9,740 nt of DNA from Nitrospira sp. (GTDB lineage: Bacteria > Nitrospirota > Nitrospiria > Nitrospirales > Nitrospiraceae). Below the pieces are notes generated by a model that saw only the letters and a program-made list of their open reading frames with translations, was not told the origin of the DNA and made no database searches. Location: assembly GCA_025361385.1 (NCBI GenBank), contig JANYAJ010000502.1, positions 1 to 9,740 of the forward strand, written 5' to 3'. Below are positions 1-6,800 of this stretch, one piece after another. The position numbers were made by a program, and so were the translations under genes. Position 1 is the stretch's first letter; each line of letters begins with the position of its first letter.

Positions 1-201
1 CTTCCCTGCCAGATAGAGTTTTCGTTCCCGGAGCGAGTGCAGCGAGAACGGGGGTACATGTTGCGCCAGCCAGGCCGCGCTCCGGCTCAGCTCACCCCAT
101 CCCACCAGACCGCGGCGCCACAAATACTGAAAGAATCGTACTTCGCTGGCGACTCCAGGCAGCAGCGTGTTGTCGACGTCGAACAGTGCGGCGACAGGCA
201 T
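1..201 (-). CDS. HAD-superfamily (probably HAD-IB, SerB-like) hydrolase, 5' part only
   Basis: Partial leftward gene; the first 67 codons are visible and the rest lies beyond the left edge. Near the N-terminus the translation reads AALFDVDNTLL, the HAD motif I (DxDxT/N): Asp8 would be the nucleophile that forms the phospho-aspartyl intermediate and Asp10 the general acid. The following residues (about 20-67), rich in Phe, Trp, Arg and Leu, look like the helical cap region of HAD-IB enzymes related to phosphoserine phosphatase. The substrate cannot be told from this fragment. I chose the ATG at 201-199 because motif I usually lies within about ten residues of the start and a short AGG lies six bases upstream. 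An in-frame GTG at 261-259 would add 20 residues but lacks a visible ribosome binding site. A divergent promoter is visible upstream (296-324). The family call is fairly secure; the exact start is less so. Confidence 0.85.
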   Translation of the reverse strand, partial: MPVAALFDVDNTLLPGVASEVRFFQYLWRRGLVGWGELSRSAAWLAQHVPPFSLHSLRERKLYLAGK

Positions 202-295
202 GTCGACCTGCCGTTCAGCGGCATCATCAAGCGTGGAGGTGAGGATCTGGTGACTCTGCACGACGTTGGGGGACCCGGTGAGTATGATCCGCCCG

Positions 296-324
296 ATTCT
301 ACCGGAGCGACTATGGATTGACAA
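296..324 (-). promoter_or_regulatory. Putative sigma-70 promoter of the leftward HAD gene
   Basis: On the minus strand TTGTCA (324-319) is followed after exactly 17 bases by TAGAAT (301-296), each matching the sigma-70 consensus at five of six positions. Transcription would start near 289, giving a leader of about 90 bases to the ATG at 201, or about 30 bases to the alternative GTG at 261. Its -35 hexamer lies almost entirely on top of the -35 hexamer of the rightward tRNA promoter. Identified by eye from consensus and spacing only. Confidence 0.6.
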
Positions 325-347
325 GGATTTTGGCCCACTTCTATAAT
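318..347 (+). promoter_or_regulatory. Sigma-70 promoter of the tRNA-Leu gene
   Basis: Perfect -35 TTGACA (318-323) and perfect -10 TATAAT (342-347) are separated by 18 bases. Transcription should start near 354, leaving a 5' leader of about 25 bases to be removed by RNase P before the tRNA begins at 380. The bases just after the -10 (GCGC) form a GC-rich discriminator, a feature known from stable-RNA promoters under stringent control in proteobacteria; that this applies here is inference. Confidence 0.85.
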
Positions 348-379
348 GCGCTTCCCTCGTCGTCTAAACGACCTCTGAT

Positions 380-463
380 GCCGAAGTGGTGAAATGGCAG
401 ACACGCACGTTTGAGGGGCGTGTGGCGCAAGCCGTGCGGGTTCAAGTCCCGCCTTCGGCACCA
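380..463 (+). tRNA. tRNA-Leu, anticodon GAG, CCA encoded
   Basis: A class II tRNA of 84 bases folds cleanly. The acceptor stem pairs GCCGAAG (380-386) with CTTCGGC (453-459), followed by discriminator A460 and an encoded CCA (461-463). The D stem pairs GTG with CAC. The anticodon stem is CACGT/GCGTG with loop TTGAGGG, placing the anticodon GAG at 413-415, which reads CUC and CUU leucine codons. The long variable arm (GGC-GCAA-GCC) is typical of leucine, serine and tyrosine tRNAs, and A73 fits leucine. The T arm is GCGGG-TTCAAGT-CCCGC. It is the only tRNA here and has its own promoter. Confidence 0.97.
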
Positions 464-883
464 ACAGAGCAATGTGATCTGTTTCTCTCCTCTCTAGCAC
501 AGCCTCATCACCCCTCCTGCGGAAAAGACCCTTCGGGGTCCGCACTGTTCTTCAGCCTCTCGCCTTTCGGCTCCAGACGGCTCGAGACCCATTTGCATCT
601 AGACTTTTTACGGCCTGCCATAGGACACTGGCACCCTTCGAAACGACTGTGCAACCGAGTAGGGTGGGCGCCATGCGGTTCTTGCAACCCGATCCGCACG
701 CGACACAGATACTGCCGTTGTGGCGTTCAGACGTTTTCGGCAGACCTTCACGTCGCCGGCATCGGAACTTTCTCCCGAGCCCATTTGATCCCGGCCTCTC
801 TCATCCTATCCATGGGATCGCGTATCCTCGATTTTGCCGTTTGCAGCTACACCCAGCGGTTTCACGTCGCTATCGCCTGAGGC
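464..883. other. Region without a gene between tRNA-Leu and the kinase
   Basis: No convincing gene: the frames open here either run through the tRNA or lack a ribosome binding site and any recognisable protein. It holds the hairpin at 519-543 and a 10-base direct repeat TTCACGTCGC at 747-756 and 861-870. I looked for a kinase promoter. The best match is TTGATC (785-790) with TATCCA (807-812) at 16-base spacing, which is weak, and no GG/GC sigma-54 pair fits. The kinase promoter is therefore unassigned; a regulated promoter needing an activator would explain the poor match. Confidence 0.6.
519..543 (+). terminator. Possible intrinsic terminator downstream of tRNA-Leu
   Basis: A GACCC/GGGTC stem closed by a TTCG tetraloop (527-540) can be extended by a GCG/CGC outer helix (519-521 with 541-543) past a five-base purine bulge. 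The downstream tail (ACTGTTCTTC) is only moderately T-rich, so this may be a weak terminator or just a 3'-processing structure. It lies about 55 bases after the tRNA CCA and would separate the tRNA transcript from the kinase operon. Confidence 0.4.
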
Positions 884-890
884 AAGGAGT
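884..890 (+). promoter_or_regulatory. Ribosome binding site that fixes the kinase start at 897
   Basis: AAGGAGT (884-890) lies six bases before the ATG at 897-899. The open frame continues upstream to a TTG at 834, but that codon has no Shine-Dalgarno sequence and the extra 21 residues look like non-coding translation, so the ATG is preferred. Confidence 0.9.
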
Positions 891-896
891 CGCACC

Positions 897-3800
897 ATGA
901 GCAGTCCCCGTCTACTGTCAGAGCTCGAATCGCTGCGATTGCAGGTGGCAGCACTCACGCGCACCCTCGCCGAGCGAGACCAGGCACTACAGGACGGGCC
1001 CGAACAGGCCAACCTCTTGCGAGCCATCGTCGAAGGGACGTCGGCCGATATCGGAGTGGAATTCTTCCGGTCGCTCGTCAAGCATCTCACACAAACCCTC
1101 AATGTCCGTTACGCCTTTGTCGGCGTATGGCGGGAGCAGATTCCAGGTAAGGTGAGCACTCTGGCGGTCTGGTCGGGAACGGATTTCGCCGATCCGTTTG
1201 ACTATGACCTCAAGGGCTCACCCTGCGAGCATGTGATCGGACAACGATTGTGTCTGCACGAGTCGGGCGTGCAGGAGCGTTTCCCCGACGATCATCTCCT
1301 CGTTCAATTGGGAGTTCAGAGCTATTGCGGAATGCCGTTGTTCGACCGATCGGGAACTGCACTGGGCCTCCTCGTCGTCATGGATGATCGCCCCTTTACG
1401 CGCACCCCCCTCATCAAGGATCTGTTGCAAGTTTTCGCAATGAGAGCGGCCGCAGAACTGCAGCGCCAACGAGCCGAGGTGACTTTGCAAGAACAGGCGC
1501 GGCGATTACGGTTCACGCAATTTTCGCTGGATCATGCCGCGGATGCCGTTCTGTGGGCCGACGACTCAACGCAGTTCATCTACGCGAATGAAGCCGCCTG
1601 CCGGTCGTTGGGGTACTCGAACGAAGAACTCCTCACTCTGAGTATTTCCGATATCGCTCCCTACCACAATCCCGTTCAATTTCACAAACGGCTCGATCAG
1701 GCGAAGCAGGGCACCGCTGTCACCTATGAATCGGTTCACCGGCGCAAAGACGGCACCGAATTTCCCATCGAGGTCTCAGTCACCTATCTGGAACACGACG
1801 GACGAGGCTATACCTGCGGCATCGTTCGGGATATCACCGAGCGCAAGCAGATAGAACAAGAACGTCTGCAGGCATTGCACGATCTCCAAAACATCGTGGA
1901 GACCGTTCCTGATTTCATGTTCACCCTCGATCTCCAAGGCAACATGGTGAAATGGAATCGCCGGGTCGAGGAGGTCACGGGATATAGCTCGCAGGAGTTG
2001 CTGAATATGTCGGCTCTGGCCTTTGTGCCTCCGGAGGCAGCAGCCCGTACCGCCGCTGCCATTCACCGGGCCTTTACGGAAGGGTACGCCGAACTTGATG
2101 GAGATCTCCTGACGAAAGATCGCCGTCTCATTCCCTATCATTGGACCGGCGCCCTGCTCAAGAGTTCCGACGGTGAACCCATCGGCATCACTGGAGTTGG
2201 ACGAGATGTGACGGAGAGGAAACGGTCGGAAGCCTTACTCCAGCAGGAACGGCAACATCTTGTCGAGGCCCAGGCGCTCGCCCATCTGGGGAGCTGGAGC
2301 TGGAACATCGAATCGGGGGAAGGGGTGTGGTCCGATGAACAGTTCCGGATATTCGGGTACGAGCCTAGATCAATCAGCGTTGTCTATGAGACGTTCATGG
2401 CAGCCGTACTCCCCGACGACCATGATCGTGTCCTGGTGGCCATCAACGATGCGCTGATGGGACCCTCCCCCTACGAGGTCGAATGCCGCATTGTCCGCCC
2501 GAACGGCGATGTGCGCGAGATCCAATGCCGCGGGGATGTCCATCGAGATGAGATCGGGCACCCGATCAGCATGGCCGGCACTGTCCTCGACATCACCGAA
2601 CGGAAGCAGATCGAACGGGCTCTCCACGCCAGCGAAGAACGATGGCACCTGGCTGTGCAAGGGAGTAGCGACGGCATCTGGGATTGGTATATCCCGACAG
2701 GCGAGGTCTTCTTTTCCCTGCGATGGAAGGCGATGCGCGGGTTCGAGGACCATGAAATCTCACACCATCTCGATGAGTGGCGAAGCCGCATCCATCCCGA
2801 TGACCTCGACCGCGTACTCCAAAATATAGACGCCTACCTGGCCAAGCAGGCCCCGGAGTTCTGCGAGGAATATCGAGTCCAGCGGAAAGACGGGTCCTAC
2901 ATGTGGATCCTGGATCGAGGTGCCGCCCTCTGGGACGACGATGGCACACCACTCCGAATGGCCGGTTCTGAATCAGACATCAGCGAACGAAAACAAGCAG
3001 AAGCGGCCCTCTGCGAAAGCGAAGCGCGAAGCCGTTCGATTGTTGACTCGGCCCTAGATGCGGTGATTACCATCGATGGGGAAGGCCGGATTATCGGGTG
3101 GAATCCCCAAGCCGAAGTGATTTTTGGCTACTCCGCTCCGGAAGCGCTCGGACGGGGCTTGAGCGAGACAATCATTCCAGCACAATTTCGGCAGGCGCAT
3201 GCCGCCGGAGTTCAGCGGGCGTTTCAGAGCACAGCCTACCAGGGAATGAAACGGCGTCTTGAGTTCTCAGCCCTCCATCGAGACGGCCATGAGTTTCCCA
3301 TAGAGTTTGCCATGGCCATGACCCATGTTGAGGGTCGGCCCGTCTTAAGTGCGTTTGTGCGAGATGTCACCGACCGCAAGCGGGCGGAGGAGTCGATCCG
3401 CCAGCATCAAGCGCTTCTGCAATCGTTTGTCGAGCATACCCCCGCAGCGGTCGCGATGCTGGACAGAGATCTTCAATACGTCGCGGTGAGCAAGCGATGG
3501 TACCAGGATTACCGGCTGGCTGAACGCGACATCGTTGGGCTCCACCACTATGACGTATTCCCTGAAATCCGAGAGATGGAACAATGGCAGGCCATTCATC
3601 GCCGGTGTTTGGCGGGCGAGACCCTGCGAAATGAGGAAGATCGGATTTGCCGGAAAGATGGAAGAGAAGACTGGCTTCGCTGGGAAATCCGTCCCTGGAT
3701 TGATGAATCCGGCATGGTCGGCGGAATTATCATGTTCACCGAAGTCATTACCGAGCGCAAACAGGCCGAGCAGGCGTTAGCAGAAAAGACCCGTGAATTG

Positions 3801-6800
3801 TCGGATTTCGTTGAGCACGCCACCGTCTCCATGCATTGGGTGGGGCCAGACGGGGTGATCCTCTGGGCGAACCAGACAGAACTGAATCTCCTCGGCTATA
3901 GCCGCGAGGAGTACATCGGACGCCATATTGCCGACTTTCACGTAGACAAGCCGGTCATCCAGAACATTCTCGACCGCCTCAGCCATGACGAGCCGGTCCA
4001 GGAATATGCCGCCCGCCTTCGGAGCAAGGACGGCTCGATCAAGGACGTCATTATTGATTCGAGCGTCCTCTGGAAGGATGGTAAATTCGCGCGGGCCCGT
4101 TGTTTTACCCGCGACGTGACAGCGCGCAAACAGGCGGAGGAAGCGCAACGGATCAGCGAGGAACGTTTTCGTGCCGCGTACCACAACGCCTCCGTCGGCA
4201 TTTCCATCTGCGATTTGACGGGACGATTGCAGGAAGTCAATCAGGCACTATGCGAGATTCTCGGCTACTCCAAGGAGGAGTTGCTCGCCACAGATTTTCA
4301 GGCGCTCACACATCCCGACGATCTGGCAAGCAACCTCGACCGAATTCGCATGCTGCTGGCGGGAACTGCTGTGTATCAGGTCTTCGACAAGCGCTATATC
4401 AAGAAGGATGGGACCACGGTCTGGGCTCACGTGGGCCTCTCGGTCATACGAAATCATCACGGCGAACCATCTCATTTGCTGGCCATGGTCCACGACATTA
4501 CTGAGCGCAAGCAGGCGGAGAGCAGGTTACGCCTCACGCAATTCACGATCGAGCACGCCGCAGACGCAGTCTACTGGATTGATCAAACGGCCCAGATTGT
4601 GAATGTTAATGAGGCGGCCAGTCTGATGTTGGGCTACTCGAAAGACGAGTTGCGCGCGATGACGGTCCACAACTTGAACTCTGATTTCCCGGCTGACATG
4701 TGGCCCGGTTTTTGGGCAGAAACCCGGCAGCGCAAGAGCCTGACCTTTGAGACGTTTCATCGCTCCAAGACGGGCCAGCTCATCCCCGTCGAGGTGAGTG
4801 TCAATTACCTCTCCTACGAAGGGCAGGAGCTGTATTGCGCCTTCGTGCGAAATATCACGGACCGGAAAAATGCCCAGGAAGAGCTCCGCCGCTCCAAGTC
4901 CCAATTGACCCATATCCTCGAAAATAGTCCAGTTGTGGTCTATGCGCGCCAGGTCGAAAACGGCTGGCCCATCACCTTCATCACCCCGAATGCCTATGGG
5001 CTGCTCGGCTACACCAGCGTGGATCTCCTCAGCGACCCCAATCGACTGGATAGCTTGATACACCGGGACGATGAGCGCGATTTGCTAGCAAGAGGAATGT
5101 CTCAACTGCTGCGCGATGGCGCCTGTATCTTTGTCTATCGTTTACGCCACCGAGACGGCACCTATCGCTGGATCGAAAACCGCGCGAGACTGAACGACAA
5201 CGGGAAAGGCGCTCTGCAGATTGCCGGAACAATGATCGACGTCACGGAGCGAAAGAAGGCAGAAGAGGCGCTGGAGGAGGAACGGCATCGGTTAGTCATG
5301 GCTCAACTGCTCGCACACCTCGGTAGCTGGGAATGGAACATCCTGACCGGAACCAAGACGTGGTCCGATGAGAACTACAGAATCTTCGGGTATGACCCCG
5401 GAAGCATTCAACCGACCTACGAGATCTTTGCGCAGGCCATACACCCTCAGGACCGGGACCGAGTGCTTCAAGCTGCCCGTGCCACGCTGGAAGATGATAG
5501 GGCCTCTTGTGATCTTGAATGCCGGATCGTCCGGCCCAGCGGAGAAGTCCGCCACATCCACTGTCGTGGCGAAGTGACACGCAATGACGCGGGACGGCCG
5601 CTGCAGATGGCAGGAACGGTGCTCGACATCACGGAACGGAAGCAAACCCAAGAGGCGCTGGCCCAGCGTGAGCGCCAGTTACAGACCGTCCTTGATGCGC
5701 TTCCCGTGGGTGTCTGGTTTACCGATCCATCAGGCAAACCGCTCCTTGCCAATCCCGCCGCCAAGCAAATCTGGTCCGGCATCAAACAGGTCGGGATCGA
5801 GACGGCTGCCAATGCCGCTGGATGGTGGGAGGCCATCGGACCATCGAGCGAGCCTCATCGCTGGGCCTTGAGTCATGTCCTCACGAAAGGGGTTCCCTCA
5901 CTGTACGAAACGCTCGATTTCGAATGCCTTGATGGGACGAGAAAAACCATTCGCAACACAGCCGTTCCTGTCCAGGACGAGGCTGGTATTGTCCTTGGCG
6001 CGATCGTGCTCAACGAAGATATCACGGTGTTACGGCGGGCGCAGGAAGCCATTAAACTGACGCAGTTCTCTGTGGACCATGCCGTCGAGGCATTTTTCTG
6101 GATCGGCCCGGACGCCAAAATTCTGCACGTGAATGAGGCGGCCTGCCGCATGCTGGAATATACCAGCGACGAACTGATGGCCATGACAGTGCACGACATT
6201 GATCCGAATTTTCCTCTGGAACTCTGGTCGTCCCATTGGGAGGGTTTGAAACAACAGGGCGCATTGTCGTTTGAGTCGAAATATTGGTCGAGGACGGGCC
6301 GCGTCTTGGACACGGAGGTCACGGTCAATTATCTGCAATACGACGGTCGCGAATATACCTGCGCCATCATGCGGGATATTGGAGAGCGTAAGCAGGCCGA
6401 CGAGGCGTTACGCACCAGTGAAGAACGATATCGAGCGCTCTACGACGAGACCCCGACGATGTACTTTACGTTGGCGATGGATGGGACCGTGCGTTCCGTC
6501 AACCGGTTCGGAGCGGATCAGCTTGGCTATCAGGTGGAGGAGCTCGTGGGGCATTCTGTGCTCAGCATCTTTCACGAAGACGACAAAGAAGCCGTGAGTA
6601 CCAGCCTTTCCGAATGTCTCGCGACCCCGAAGACGACGCGGCATTGGGAATTTCGGAAAGTGCGAAAAGATGGACGCATCATCTGGGTTCGGGAAACGGC
6701 CCGTGTGGGGCAGTCATCGGCCGGAGAGACCGTCCTGTTGGTAACGTGCGAGGATATCACCGCGCAGAAATTGGCCGAAGCCCGACAGGCCCGGCAAAAC

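Noticed and set aside
380..463. tRNA-Leu as an integration site for a genomic island
   Set aside because: No copy of the tRNA 3' end, integrase gene or other mobile-element sign was seen in the window.
600..660. Sigma-54 promoter near TGGCAC upstream of the kinase
   Set aside because: TGGCAC (629-634) is present, but no TTGC element follows at the required five-base spacing.
386..880. 164-codon rightward open frame and the opposing 152-codon frame (87-545)
   Set aside because: Both run through the tRNA-Leu gene, and the second also overlaps the HAD gene in another frame. Neither shows a protein family motif.
834..896. Upstream TTG start extending the kinase by 21 residues
   Set aside because: It has no Shine-Dalgarno sequence, while the ATG at 897 has AAGGAGT at ideal distance.
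999..1485. Phytochrome-type chromophore binding by GAF1
   Set aside because: GAF1 has a conserved SPCEHV segment, but this resembles the common soluble GAF family with a PC motif. There is no PHY domain or phytochrome PAS-GAF-PHY order.
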